Positions 54,950-63,968 of a DNA stretch of 64,000 nt are shown here, in pieces. Position 1 is the first letter of the stretch. Each line of letters starts with the position of its first letter. The notes under the pieces are model-generated. The model did no database searches. It was given only the letters and a program-made list of their open reading frames with translations, and was not told the DNA's origin. Both the position numbers and the translations under genes were made by a program. Location of the stretch: NCBI GenBank assembly GCA_964484765.1, contig CAZAGI010000012.1, positions 70,585-134,584 on the forward strand, in the 5' to 3' direction. The DNA is from DSVQ01 sp964484765 (GTDB lineage: Bacteria > Planctomycetota > Planctomycetia > Planctomycetales > Planctomycetaceae).

Positions 54950-56833
54950 ATGTTTCGCTCACTCGGTTTGACGACGATTCTCGTTCTTGCAGGCAACTCC
55001 CCCATGTTCGCTGGGGTTTTCTCACCCCGAATTGAGCAAGTCGGACGGCCGGACGCCTGGGATGCGCCGCTAGTCTTTCAGTCAGAGTGGGAGCATCTGA
55101 GCAATCCACGGCTGGCGCGCAACCTGGTGGAGCTTCTTTCCGAGCGAGTCGCCGTCACTCCGTTCAGCCCGCGCGAAGGAACGGAGAAAATTGCGGCCTG
55201 GGCCACAGTGAACGATCCCTTGAAACTCTGGCATGCTTACGGCGTCGCCGACCGCGCAGCGATTGCGGATGCCTTTGCCGCACTTTGGTCAGAAGCCGTG
55301 TTTCGAGGGAAAGGGGCCGTGCGAATTCTGGAACTCTCCGAGAGCCCGTGTGTTCTGGTCGAGATCGAACAGAATGGTCGCTGGGGTATCGTCGATCCCG
55401 CCAGCCGGGCGGCGTTTACAGCGGACTTCGATTCACTGTCCACATGGGAAGAGGTCATTGCGACCCCTGCCCACTGGGATAACCTTCCTGACGATAGTGT
55501 CTTCCCTCATGCCGATCGCACCGCCACGCGCGAAGCATGGAGCAAATCGAAACTCACTCGCCGGGCAGTTCGAGGATCCGCAACGCACACGGCCAGTTTC
55601 CTGTTGCGTCGCGGCGAGCGCTTCACGCGCTTCGCGACACCACAGGGCGAGCGCTGGCAACTCACCGACGCCGAGCAGAAAGAAAAATCGCGTGTCGCGT
55701 TCTGGAACGAAGCTCCGCGCGGTCCCAAAGCCGCGAAGGATGGTCCGGCGGGTTATGCTCACGGCCGCATGGAGTATGAACCGTCTCTGAAGGATGACGG
55801 CAGCGATGTTCGGGACGGGGCCGATCTCCTGCAGAATGTCACTGTCACTTCCGACGGTCTCACACTGAACAACGCCGGTGATGGAACGGCAATTTTCCGC
55901 GTGGCGTCACCATTTCCCATCGTCGGTTTGGTCGGCAAGATCGAGGATCCCAAGGATGACAAGGAGGCCTCGGTGGTCGAGATTGATGCGACCGGCGCGA
56001 CGTTATCGTACTCCAAAGATTTCGGTGCGACGTGGCTCACTCTCGACGTGAAGAAATGGCCGGCCACGGTCGACCTCACGGCCCAGGTCGCAGGGGAATA
56101 CAGTTATCAGCTCCGCATCGACCTCAAAGGCAAACCGGGTGAAGCCATTGTTCGCAATCTGAAAATGACGACGTGGGTGCAATGCTCGCCGCTGTCGTTT
56201 CCCAAACTGGTTATGGGCGAGAATCCATTCCGAATTCGGACGGGTGATTCAGTGGGAATGCCGACGCGCGCGATGGTTATCAATGCGTCCACCGCTGATG
56301 AAAACGGTTTCCTGCGGCCGGTGATTCGCCCGCCCAAAGATTACCGCCCCGGTGATGCCAAGGAGCGCGTGATCGGCCCATTTACCATGCGGATCGCCGC
56401 GTTACCCGGGTCAAAAATCGCATGGCTGCAGCTCGGGGGTCGGTTTGCGACGAAAGCTGACAGCCTGCAACCGGAATCTGCGACTTGGAGCGTAACCACC
56501 AGGAGTCCGGATCTTTTCCAGCTCTTCGAGTTTCGCCGTCTCGCCGCAGAGATGGACACGATTTATACGCCCGATGAACCGGTCGCCTCCCTGTATTGCC
56601 GCATGGAAGGAAAACCGGCGCTCAACCAGTTGCGATTGACCGCACATTGTGTGGATCAGGATCGCAACGCCTCCTCACCGTGGCGCATTACGCACCGCTG
56701 GACCGCGAACAATGATAAGCGCGAGCACACGGTCGATGTGAAAGAGCAGAGTTCGTACACGGTCCCGGTGACCGACGCGATGCTGTCGGATCAATCCGTG
56801 GAATTCGTCGTACCGGGATCACTCGCGCCCTGA
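54950..56833 (+). CDS. Exported protein with degenerate transglutaminase-like region, unknown function
   Basis: 627 residues from ATG 54950; the frame opens at 54884 but that part overlaps the clpC terminator. Signal peptide RSLGLTTILVLAGNSPMFAGV. Residues 80-165 have the order seen in transglutaminase-like domains (DPLKLWHAYGVADRAAIADAFAALW, then EIEQNGRWGIVDPASRA), yet no cysteine or histidine occupies the catalytic places, so activity seems lost. A beta-rich middle part (TVTSDGLTLNNAGDGTAIFRVASPFPIVGLVG, TLSYSKDFGATWLTLDV) looks like a sialidase- or discoidin-type sandwich. I do not know the function. It converges with the LPS kinase gene across an inverted repeat. Confidence 0.7.
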   Translation: MFRSLGLTTILVLAGNSPMFAGVFSPRIEQVGRPDAWDAPLVFQSEWEHLSNPRLARNLVELLSERVAVTPFSPREGTEKIAAWATVNDPLKLWHAYGVADRAAIADAFAALWSEAVFRGKGAVRILELSESPCVLVEIEQNGRWGIVDPASRAAFTADFDSLSTWEEVIATPAHWDNLPDDSVFPHADRTATREAWSKSKLTRRAVRGSATHTASFLLRRGERFTRFATPQGERWQLTDAEQKEKSRVAFWNEAPRGPKAAKDGPAGYAHGRMEYEPSLKDDGSDVRDGADLLQNVTVTSDGLTLNNAGDGTAIFRVASPFPIVGLVGKIEDPKDDKEASVVEIDATGATLSYSKDFGATWLTLDVKKWPATVDLTAQVAGEYSYQLRIDLKGKPGEAIVRNLKMTTWVQCSPLSFPKLVMGENPFRIRTGDSVGMPTRAMVINASTADENGFLRPVIRPPKDYRPGDAKERVIGPFTMRIAALPGSKIAWLQLGGRFATKADSLQPESATWSVTTRSPDLFQLFEFRRLAAEMDTIYTPDEPVASLYCRMEGKPALNQLRLTAHCVDQDRNASSPWRITHRWTANNDKREHTVDVKEQSSYTVPVTDAMLSDQSVEFVVPGSLAP

Positions 56834-56842
56834 CACGCTTCG

Positions 56843-56919
56843 CGGTTTCGCGCCCCGCGGGGATCGTCGCCAGTGTTATCGTAGACACAGAGAAGCATTC
56901 TGCGCGGGGCGAGAAACCG
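56843..56919. terminator. Inverted repeat between convergent genes (likely bidirectional terminator)
   Basis: CGGTTTCGCGCCCCGC at 56843-56858 pairs with GCGGGGCGAGAAACCG at 56904-56919, 15 of 16 positions, with a 45-base loop. It lies 9 bases after one stop and 13 before the other (convergent) stop. No T tract is attached, so termination may rely on the structure or on Rho. Confidence 0.65.
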
Positions 56920-56932
56920 TAAACGGAAGGAA

Positions 56933-57724
56933 TCACAACCCGTTTTTCTGCGAGTGCCGCGCGATGCGCTGTGTCTTGTTGAGAATGCTGCGGATCAGTG
57001 ATTTATCCTGATCGCAAAGCGGTCGGCCCTGGTAGGCTTTCCAGAATCGCAACCGATCGGTGGCCCGCGCGTTTTTTACCGAATAGTTCAGCTGCGCCAG
57101 ATCCTTGACGATCCATCGTCGCGCGAACCACGGGCTGTGTTTCTGCACGCGGCCGAGATCGATGATATGAATCGGACCGTCGTGGTCATCCGGCCGCAGC
57201 AAATGGCCCAGATAGAAATCCTGGTGATGCCATCCCGCGCTGTGCATCCGCCGAGCAACTTCCGCGACAGGCACCAGCCATTCGGTCTGCTCGGCGGCGG
57301 GACACTCGGATAACTTCGTACAGCCCTGCAGCTCCACGGTGATCAGGAACGACTCGCTCCCGCCTTGTCCCAGCGCCACGGGGACCATCGTTGCCAGACC
57401 GGCATCATGAAAGGCCACCAACCCGTCCCACTCGACCTTCGCGCCGTGGCAGGGCATCTTTCCATGCAGCAGCGGTTTGATCGCTTCATACAATGACGGG
57501 GAAGTGTGACGTTTAATGAAAAACGCCTGCGATCCCTCCGGTCCCGGCAATTCGAAGCGACACGTCACGCGTTCGGTGCCAGCGTCCTTCGCCACGGCCG
57601 CCTGCGATGTCGCCGCCCACACGGCTTCAAACGTTGTCCAGCGCACCGCACGGAAGAGCGCGGCGAAGTCGTGATTGACCAGCAGTCGCCCGCGATCCCA
57701 TCGGTCAAACTCGAAATTTTTCAT
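56933..57724 (-). CDS. Lipopolysaccharide core kinase (RfaP/Kdo-kinase-like)
   Basis: 263 residues from ATG 57724, overlapping the end of the upstream glycosyltransferase by 20 bases. Kinase-like fold of the InaA/RfaP/KdkA family: an FFIKRH segment supplies the ATP-binding lysine, HHQDFYLGHLL is the catalytic loop with Asp, and IHIIDLGRVQ is the equivalent of the DFG metal-binding motif. Such enzymes phosphorylate inner-core heptose or Kdo of LPS on the cytoplasmic side. As last gene of the hldE-GT9-GT4 operon a heptose kinase role is likely; the exact acceptor cannot be read. Confidence 0.88.
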   Translation of the reverse strand: MKNFEFDRWDRGRLLVNHDFAALFRAVRWTTFEAVWAATSQAAVAKDAGTERVTCRFELPGPEGSQAFFIKRHTSPSLYEAIKPLLHGKMPCHGAKVEWDGLVAFHDAGLATMVPVALGQGGSESFLITVELQGCTKLSECPAAEQTEWLVPVAEVARRMHSAGWHHQDFYLGHLLRPDDHDGPIHIIDLGRVQKHSPWFARRWIVKDLAQLNYSVKNARATDRLRFWKAYQGRPLCDQDKSLIRSILNKTQRIARHSQKNGL

Positions 57725-58850
57725 GCCACGCCTCCTGCAATACGGCGACGGTTTCTCGCGCATTCCTTTCGACCGGAAACTGCAGCGCCGTGGTTCGGCA
57801 CGCCGCGGCTATCGTGCGACGTTGATCAGCGGACAACGTCAAGAGGGCATCCATCCGGGCGGCGAGATCCGGAATCGACCACGCATCGGGGACGAGATAC
57901 CCGTTAATGCCGTCCTGGACGATGTCCGCGCCGCCCGCTGTCGCCGTAGTGACCACCGGTGTCCCGCACGCCATCGCTTCCAGATTGACGTTGGGAAACG
58001 GTTCGTAAATCGTCGGCAGCACAAACACATCACCGGCGCGATAGTACCGCGCCATGTTCGCCTGCCGGCCGAGAAAGTGCACGCGCTTGTCGACGCCTTG
58101 CTGTTTCGCGATCTGCTGGTAGCGGCGAATATCGCCATTGCCGAGAACCACGAGCGCGGCATCGCGGCACATCAGTTGCCGCATCGCGGCGAACAATGAG
58201 CCGAGACCTTTGCGGCGGAAATCCATGGACGCAAAAACCAAGAGCGGACGTTCGGAGTCGAGACCGAGTTCTTGTCGCACCGTGTGTCGGTCGGAACCAT
58301 CGCCGGGGTGAAACGACGTGGTGTCGACGCCGTTACACACGCGCCGCAAGCGGTCTTCGGGAACGCCGAAATAATCACGCAAGAGTCGCCCATCGAGTTG
58401 CGATTGCACGATAATCCGTCGCGGGCCATGTTCACCGAACAGGCGTCGTTCGATGGCGAAAATCGCGCGATGACGCGGATTCCACGATTGCAGCCAGCGA
58501 TTCCACGCCTGGCGATAATAGACATTGACCCAGTGCGTCTGCAGCGGATCAGTGAGGCGGTAAGTATCGAGACCGTCCACGCGCGAGAGACCGTGGACGA
58601 TGTCGAACTTCTGATCCTGTACCATGGTCGCACAGTTTACGGCAAACGATTCGTTCTTCGTCCAGGATGTCAGGTGATTGACCGGTACCGGAAGAAAAGC
58701 GACTTCGTTGCGGAGCTCGTCATCGATCGCCTCGCCGACAACGGTAACGTCGTGTCCCAATTTTTGCAGTTGCCGAAATAGATTGACGCAGTACCGCTCG
58801 GCCCCGGCTTTCTTCAATGAGCACTCGCGACGAACAATGGCAATCCGCAT
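57705..58850 (-). CDS. Glycosyltransferase family 4 (LPS core, WaaG-like)
   Basis: 381 residues from ATG 58850; the longer frame to 58994 overlaps the GT9 gene antisense-free but adds low-similarity residues. GT-B fold: RIAIVRRECSLKKAGAERYCVNLFRQLQKLGHDVTVVGEA at the N-terminus; C-terminal nucleotide-sugar site LLVFASMDFRRKGLGSLFAAM, VHFLGRQANMARYYRAGDVFVLPTIYEPFPNVNLEAMACGTPVV with the conserved EPFxNVxLEAM acidic motif. The sequence closely follows WaaG (LPS glucosyltransferase I) architecture. It sits 14 bases after the GT9 gene and overlaps the kinase gene, so all belong to one LPS-core operon. Confidence 0.92.
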   Translation of the reverse strand: MRIAIVRRECSLKKAGAERYCVNLFRQLQKLGHDVTVVGEAIDDELRNEVAFLPVPVNHLTSWTKNESFAVNCATMVQDQKFDIVHGLSRVDGLDTYRLTDPLQTHWVNVYYRQAWNRWLQSWNPRHRAIFAIERRLFGEHGPRRIIVQSQLDGRLLRDYFGVPEDRLRRVCNGVDTTSFHPGDGSDRHTVRQELGLDSERPLLVFASMDFRRKGLGSLFAAMRQLMCRDAALVVLGNGDIRRYQQIAKQQGVDKRVHFLGRQANMARYYRAGDVFVLPTIYEPFPNVNLEAMACGTPVVTTATAGGADIVQDGINGYLVPDAWSIPDLAARMDALLTLSADQRRTIAAACRTTALQFPVERNARETVAVLQEAWHEKFRV

Positions 58851-58864
58851 GATTCTCGCACCTT

Positions 58865-59908
58865 TTACGCGGCGAGGCGTTGTTGCCCGCGGTTCAGTTG
58901 GTTCATAACCGTTTGGAAGACTCGGTCGACGGTGAGTTCCGTCATGCAGCGATGGTGTCCCAGCGGGCAGACGCGTTGCTGACACGGGCCGCAATCGACC
59001 GGATGTTGCACGTGGATCGCTTGCGGTGAAAACGTTTCACTCCACGCGGTGTGTGTCGGGCCGAAGAGCGTCACTACGGGGACGCCGAACGCAGTCGCGA
59101 AGTGCCGTGGACCGGAGTCGGTGGTGACCATCAACTCGGCGGATTGCACGGCGGCTTTCGTCAGACCGATCGAAAGCGGCTCGTCCGCAAAGGTCACCAC
59201 GCGCGGTGACGCCGCTCCGGCGACAATGGCGCGGGCATCGTTCTGCTCGCCGGGACCGCACGCGACGAGCACGGTTCGATCGGACTGTTTGACGATGCGT
59301 TGTGCCAGTTCCGTGAAGGATGCAACGGGCCAGTTCTTCGCGGGGCCGAAAGCCCCGCCCGTGTTCAAGATGATCACGCGATCGCGATTCAAACCAGAAT
59401 GCTTCTTCCAGAACGCTGCCAAAGCCGTGCGGTCGCGCTCGGTGACAGCGAGTTCCAATCTGCGGCTGATTGTGCGACACCCCGCGGCTGCGGCAAGACG
59501 GTTGTATTCATCCATCACCGGATTCGGCACCGTTCTGGATTTCGGCGTCAATCGCGTCGTCAGCAACCAGCCCCGCCAGTCGCGCGCGAAACCGATGCGT
59601 TCCTTCGCACCGGAACGCCAGGCCAGCCAGGCCGTTCGCAGTGAATTCGTCAAGAGAATCGCGGCGTCGCATTTTTCCGCCTGGAGAGAACGCAGAAACG
59701 CCCCGCCGCGTTGTAACGGATTGTTGCCGCGCGGATGATACAACAGCGATCGATCGAGCAGCCCGGTGTTTTCAAGCACATCCGCAATCACCGGCCGCAT
59801 CACGCCGATGATCTCCGTGTGGGGAAACTCTGTGCGCAGGGCGCGTAATGCCGGTGTCGCCATCACGGCGTCGCCCACCCAGTTCGGCAGGAAGACGGCG
59901 AGTTTCAT
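58865..59908 (-). CDS. waaF: Glycosyltransferase family 9, heptosyltransferase II-like
   Basis: 347 residues from ATG 59908, overlapping the hldE stop by four bases. GT9 features: LAVFLPNWVGDAVMATPALRALRTEFP at the start, NTGGAFGPAKNWPVASFTELAQRIV, LMVTTDSGPRHFATAFGVPVVTLFGPTHTAWSETF, and a cysteine-rich end (VDCGPCQQRVCPLGHHRCM) typical of the WaaF (RfaF) group. It transfers ADP-heptose to the LPS inner core at the inner membrane. Its direct linkage to hldE, which makes the donor precursor, supports the role. WaaF rather than WaaC is chosen by the C-terminal cysteine motif. Confidence 0.9.
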   Translation of the reverse strand: MKLAVFLPNWVGDAVMATPALRALRTEFPHTEIIGVMRPVIADVLENTGLLDRSLLYHPRGNNPLQRGGAFLRSLQAEKCDAAILLTNSLRTAWLAWRSGAKERIGFARDWRGWLLTTRLTPKSRTVPNPVMDEYNRLAAAAGCRTISRRLELAVTERDRTALAAFWKKHSGLNRDRVIILNTGGAFGPAKNWPVASFTELAQRIVKQSDRTVLVACGPGEQNDARAIVAGAASPRVVTFADEPLSIGLTKAAVQSAELMVTTDSGPRHFATAFGVPVVTLFGPTHTAWSETFSPQAIHVQHPVDCGPCQQRVCPLGHHRCMTELTVDRVFQTVMNQLNRGQQRLAA

Positions 59909-61440
59909 CCGGCTTTCCGCAGTTCGGTCATTGGTTCGGGGAGACGAATGATGGCGGGTTCGCTGCTGTCGCGCAGCCGTCGCACAATTTCCGTGGTCGA
60001 GACGCCGGCGGTGATGCTCATCGGCTTCACACGGCCCCCGTACTCCAGCACGACTTCGCGACCAACGATTTCGTCTTCGCGGTAAGTGCCGCCTTTGACG
60101 AGGACCTCTGGCTTGAGCTGCCGCAAGATTTCATGCGGCGTGTCTTCATCGAAGACCACGACGTAATCCACCGCTTCCAACCCGGCGAGCATCCGCGCGC
60201 GGTACTCCTGATCGAACAATGGACGATCCGGCGCTTTGTCCAAGCGGCGAACGCTGTCGTCGCTGTTGATCGCGACAATCAGGCAATCTCCTTCACGACC
60301 CGCTTCCTGCAGATAGCTCACATGGCCCACGTGCAGCAGATCGAAACAGCCGTTAGTGAGGACGATTTTCTGCCCGGCTTTGCGCCGCGCCGAAACGTGC
60401 CGGACCAGATCGGGCAGTGAACAGACCTTGCTTTCGGCGGTGCGCGAGCTGCGCAACAAGTCGCCAATGATGTCTTTGCGATGAATCGGCACCACGCCGA
60501 CCTGTTCCACTTCCAGGCCACCGGCGACATTGGCGAGCCGGCACAAATCGACGGGATCCACATTCGCCGCAAGACCTACGCCGATCATCGCCAGGACCAT
60601 GTCGCCTGCGCCGGTGATATCACAGACTTCGCGCGGCCGGGTGGGCAAATGCACCGGCTCGCCAGTTTTGCGTGCGAGCACAATCCCATCCCGATCCAGG
60701 GTCACAAACGCCATGTCGAGATCGAAATGTTTGACCAACTGACTCCCGGCGGCGTAGGCATCGTCAATGGAACGAATTTCCCGACCGGTTGCCTTGAAGG
60801 TTTCCGAACGGTTGGGTGTCACTCCAGTCGCGCCGATGTAAAGCCGATAATCACCACCCGAGGCGGGGTCGACAACCACAGGCAAACCGCGCTGCCGGGC
60901 CGCTTCAATCAACGGCCGCACGAGCGCCGAGGTGCACACGCCCTTGGCATAGTCGGAAATGAGAATCGCCGAATATTCTTGCAACCGCGGCAGGATCGTG
61001 GTCAGCATCTGTTGCACTGTGCCGCCGGAAATCGCGTGACGGACTTCCCGGTCGACCCGCAACATCTGGTGCGGATGGCGGTATTGAGCGCGACCCATGA
61101 ACCGCACCTTGGCGGTCGTGGGGCGACTCGGGTCGGAGACCACTGTCGCACAGCCGATCCCGGCTTTGCGCAAATCCATGTCAAGTGCCCGACCGTCCGC
61201 ATCGGCTCCGATCACGCCGGCGAGATCGACCTCGGCGTCGAGACCTTTGAGCATCTGGGCCACGTTTGCCGCACCGCCGAGCCGGGTTTCCTGGCGCTCT
61301 TCGCGCAGCAGAATGACGGGCGCTTCCTGGCTGATGCGTTCGGCGTCGCCCCAGACGTAGCGGTCAAGAATCAGGTCGCCGACGACGAGAACGCGGGGGC
61401 GTCCCAGGCGTTCCATCACATCCAGCAGATGATATGACAT
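59905..61440 (-). CDS. hldE: Bifunctional heptose 7-phosphate kinase / heptose 1-phosphate adenylyltransferase
   Basis: 511 residues from ATG 61440; ATG 61452 and TTG 61461 are possible. The N-terminal ribokinase-type domain (about 1-330) has RVLVVGDLILDRYVWGDAERISQEAPVILL, LGGAANVAQMLKGL and the GAGDM anion hole in VCDITGAGDMVLAM. The C-terminal cytidylyltransferase-type domain (about 365-510) has IVLTNGCFDLLHVGHVSYLQEA and LVKGGTYREDEIVG, HxGH intact. HldE makes ADP-L-glycero-D-manno-heptose with GmhB and HldD, absent here. It heads the LPS-core operon; a leader of 250 bases with short repeats lies upstream. Confidence 0.96.
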   Translation of the reverse strand: MSYHLLDVMERLGRPRVLVVGDLILDRYVWGDAERISQEAPVILLREERQETRLGGAANVAQMLKGLDAEVDLAGVIGADADGRALDMDLRKAGIGCATVVSDPSRPTTAKVRFMGRAQYRHPHQMLRVDREVRHAISGGTVQQMLTTILPRLQEYSAILISDYAKGVCTSALVRPLIEAARQRGLPVVVDPASGGDYRLYIGATGVTPNRSETFKATGREIRSIDDAYAAGSQLVKHFDLDMAFVTLDRDGIVLARKTGEPVHLPTRPREVCDITGAGDMVLAMIGVGLAANVDPVDLCRLANVAGGLEVEQVGVVPIHRKDIIGDLLRSSRTAESKVCSLPDLVRHVSARRKAGQKIVLTNGCFDLLHVGHVSYLQEAGREGDCLIVAINSDDSVRRLDKAPDRPLFDQEYRARMLAGLEAVDYVVVFDEDTPHEILRQLKPEVLVKGGTYREDEIVGREVVLEYGGRVKPMSITAGVSTTEIVRRLRDSSEPAIIRLPEPMTELRKAG

Positions 61441-61664
61441 CGTGTGAGCCATCCGTGGCAAGCGCTGCGAGCGATCAACATCGTGTTCGCCGCGTGGAAA
61501 ATCTGCGCACCGCCCTTCCGTGGACGGATCGCGCCGGAGAAATCATCGTCCAGAGGAGAAAGCGCGTCAATCCCGGATCGGGGAAGGGGGCAGTGGGGAA
61601 TGGGCAGTGGGCAGTTGGGGACCCTGAATGCTTCATCACGGACACTGACACCGCTTTGCTGTTT

Positions 61665-61681
61665 CGCCCCTCGCAGGGGCG
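61665..61681. terminator. Short GC-rich hairpin near yugP-like gene end
   Basis: CGCCCCT at 61665-61671 and AGGGGCG at 61675-61681 form a seven-pair stem with a CGC loop, 12 bases beyond the peptidase stop on the minus strand. No T tract follows. The rest of 61441-61692 holds GGGCAGTGGGCAGTT-like short repeats (about 61595-61620) and no gene. Confidence 0.4.
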
Positions 61682-61692
61682 TCAGTCAGTCC

Positions 61693-62382
61693 CTACTCAT
61701 TCCGCGAGCGGCCGGAACCGCCGTAACGTAGCACGAGGTACACCAACGTCAGAATCGCCTGCAGCGTCGCGGCGACATACGTCCATGCTGCGGCCGAGAG
61801 CACGTTTCGCACAACGAGCGCTTGCTGTCCGTCAACGACTTGCAACTCGGACAAAAGCCGCTTGGCGCGGGCACTGGCGTCGAACTCCACCGGGAGGTTG
61901 ATCAACTGAAACGCGACCACGCCGGAGAAGACAACCAGCCCGATCGAGATCAACGGCGGATAGCGCATGATCGCGCCGGCGAAGATCAGCAGCATCGACA
62001 GATTTGGTCCCACCGCGGCGGCAGGCACGGCGAAGTTTCGCATCACCAGCGGCGCGTAATGCTGGGCATGCTGCAGCGCGTGGCCGACTTCGTGGGCCGC
62101 AATCCCGACCGCGGCAAGGGACCGCGTGCGGTAGACCGCCGAACTGAGACGGACCGTGTTGGATCGCGGATCAAAATGGTCCGAGAGTTCGCCGGGCACT
62201 TCTTCGATGGGGACATCGTGCAGCCCGCCATGGTCGAGAATCAACCGGGCCGCCGCGGCTCCCGAGAGCGGCGCGGGTTGGTTCATGCCATCCTGAAAAG
62301 CCGAACGGACTCGCCACTGCGCCCACATGCCTAGCAACAAGGCGGGAGCCAGAATGATGAAATAGAGGGGATCAATAATCAT
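61693..62382 (-). CDS. YugP-like membrane zinc metallopeptidase
   Basis: 229 residues from ATG 62382. An N-terminal helix (PLYFIILAPALLLGMWAQ), a soluble stretch with VPGELSDHFDPRSNTVRLSSAVY, the zinc-binding HEVGHALQH (HExxH), and three more hydrophobic segments (VGPNLSMLLIFAGAI, PPLISIGLVVFSGVVAF, WTYVAATLQAILTLVYLVL). The glutamate in LPVEFDASARAK is the likely third zinc ligand. This is the DUF/neutral zinc metallopeptidase 2 (YugP) family. Function in the cell is unknown, probably membrane protein turnover. It lies downstream of the PspA-like gene on the same strand (118-base gap). Confidence 0.92.
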   Translation of the reverse strand: MIIDPLYFIILAPALLLGMWAQWRVRSAFQDGMNQPAPLSGAAAARLILDHGGLHDVPIEEVPGELSDHFDPRSNTVRLSSAVYRTRSLAAVGIAAHEVGHALQHAQHYAPLVMRNFAVPAAAVGPNLSMLLIFAGAIMRYPPLISIGLVVFSGVVAFQLINLPVEFDASARAKRLLSELQVVDGQQALVVRNVLSAAAWTYVAATLQAILTLVYLVLRYGGSGRSRNE

Positions 62383-62500
62383 GGCGATCTTTCATCCTGA
62401 GCTGGAATCGCTGTTCCAACCGGTCATCGCGCGATCGCGAAGATCTCTGATGAATTCTTACGAAGTTCCGACGGACGGTTGTTGGACGCATCCGCACCCA

Positions 62501-63055
62501 TCAACCGCGGCCGCCGCCGGATAGTTCGCGTTTGAGGGCTTCCAGTTCGGCATCGACTTGCGAATGACGGTCAACACCAAATGACGAGGCATCGGCGACG
62601 GCGGCGGGTCGACTGTCGATTGCCACGTCTTCTCCACACAGCGCGGCGCGTTTGCGCAGTGCCTCAGCCATGCGCGCTTCCAGGGCTCGCTGCATCGTCG
62701 AGAGATGCTCGCGGGTCGCCACGGCGGATTGATGCTGCTGTTGCAGTCCGGCGACCAGGTCTTCCACTTCGCGTTTGCGGAGCAGGCATAACCGGGCGTC
62801 GGCCTCGCGCTGTTCCAGCAGAGAGTCGCGGGCTTTGGTCGCCCACTCACCGGCTTGAAACTGGTGCTCCTGAATCTCGGCCGACAAGCGGTCTTCGTTG
62901 TTGGTTGCGGTGGCGACGCTGCGGCGAGCGCCGGCCAGACCTTCGTCCATTTCGCGGAGAACTTGCTCAATCGCCGCCCGCGGGTCTTCCGCCTCAGCGA
63001 GGAGTGCACTCAGGTTGCACGTGACAATGTCGGTCAGGCGACTGAAATAGCTCAT
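62501..63055 (-). CDS. PspA/IM30 family protein
   Basis: 184 residues from ATG 63055; ATG 63067 (four codons earlier) is possible. Shorter than classical PspA (about 220) but with its features: the amphipathic N-terminus SYFSRLTDIVTCNLSALLAEAEDPRAAIEQVLREMDEGL, then a long coiled coil rich in Glu, Arg and Gln (ATKARDSLLEQREADARLCLLRKREVEDLVAGLQQQHQ), and a C-terminal helix (VDAELEALKREL). It ends in GGGRG. PspA-like proteins assemble on membranes under envelope stress. No sigma-54 activator pspF is next to it; the neighbouring ECF sigma factor may control it (inference). Confidence 0.85.
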   Translation of the reverse strand: MSYFSRLTDIVTCNLSALLAEAEDPRAAIEQVLREMDEGLAGARRSVATATNNEDRLSAEIQEHQFQAGEWATKARDSLLEQREADARLCLLRKREVEDLVAGLQQQHQSAVATREHLSTMQRALEARMAEALRKRAALCGEDVAIDSRPAAVADASSFGVDRHSQVDAELEALKRELSGGGRG

Positions 63056-63222
63056 GGGAGGTTCCATCCTGACGGCTGGCTCGCGGGAATCGACTTGGTA
63101 CCTGCGGCAAACGCGCCCCAGACAGGGTCAACGAAATCGGTGTGGAAGTGGATCATCGAGATTCTTCTTTTCCAGGCAATCGTGCGGCTGTCCGGTCATT
63201 TTGGCAGACGAAACGACATCTG

Positions 63223-63843
63223 CTAGTCATCATCGGGGATTCCCGGGTCGGACACTCCCCGTTCCAGCAGTTTGTCCCGCAGCTTTTCCCGTGCCAGCCG
63301 TAAACGGCTTTTGCAGGTGGGCAGATTGCTTTCCGTCGCATCGGCAATTTCCGGCAGGCTCAAACCCAAGTAATGATACAGAATAAAGGTCGCCCGCTGA
63401 TCTTCCGGCAATTCCGGCAGAATCACATCGACAAGCCGGACGATCTCCCGTTGATCGGCCCGTTCGAACGGGGCGGCGTCCTCGCCGATAATCCGCGCCA
63501 GTCCGTCATCGTCTTCATTGCCGCCGGAACAGCGAATCGCCCGCACCAGCGCATCGTGCGATCGCCGACGGGTACAGTCGATCAGGGCATTTCGGGCAAT
63601 GCGGAACATCCACGCCCGGAATGTGCCGCGCGGCAGGTAATCCCACGATTGATTATAGACCCGCAGTAAAGTCTCCTGCGTCAAATCTTCCGCTAATTGT
63701 GCATCACGAAGATTGCGGATGAAAAAACCAATGAGGGCGGATTGGTGCCGCTGCACGATCTCCTCAAACGCACGGCGATCGCCGCTCTGCATGCGCAGCA
63801 TGCAGGCATCGTCTTCATCGTGCTTGTCGAGGGCGATGGACAT
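63223..63843 (-). CDS. ECF-type RNA polymerase sigma factor
   Basis: 206 residues from ATG 63843. Sigma region 2 is QSALIGFFIRNLRDAQLAEDLTQETLLRVYNQSWDYLPRG, with RAWMFRIARNALIDCTRRR; region 4 is LPELPEDQRATFILYHYLGLSLPEIADATESNLPTCKSRLRLAREKLRDKL, a normal helix-turn-helix. Between them is an acidic linker of about 55 residues. No zinc-finger anti-sigma gene is beside it on the downstream side; a PspA-like gene follows at 168 bases, with a 140-base spacer in between. Its promoter is in the 63844-64000 interval, where no other gene is seen. Confidence 0.92.
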   Translation of the reverse strand: MSIALDKHDEDDACMLRMQSGDRRAFEEIVQRHQSALIGFFIRNLRDAQLAEDLTQETLLRVYNQSWDYLPRGTFRAWMFRIARNALIDCTRRRSHDALVRAIRCSGGNEDDDGLARIIGEDAAPFERADQREIVRLVDVILPELPEDQRATFILYHYLGLSLPEIADATESNLPTCKSRLRLAREKLRDKLLERGVSDPGIPDDD

Positions 63844-63968
63844 TGGTCCGCATGGTTCCCGTTCAGGAAACGATCAGACCATCCAGTTTCGCCGCCCGGA
63901 GACCGGTACGCAATGCTACGGTTAATGACTGCAGGATTTGCCAAGTCCGCGAAGTGAACCCATGCTGG

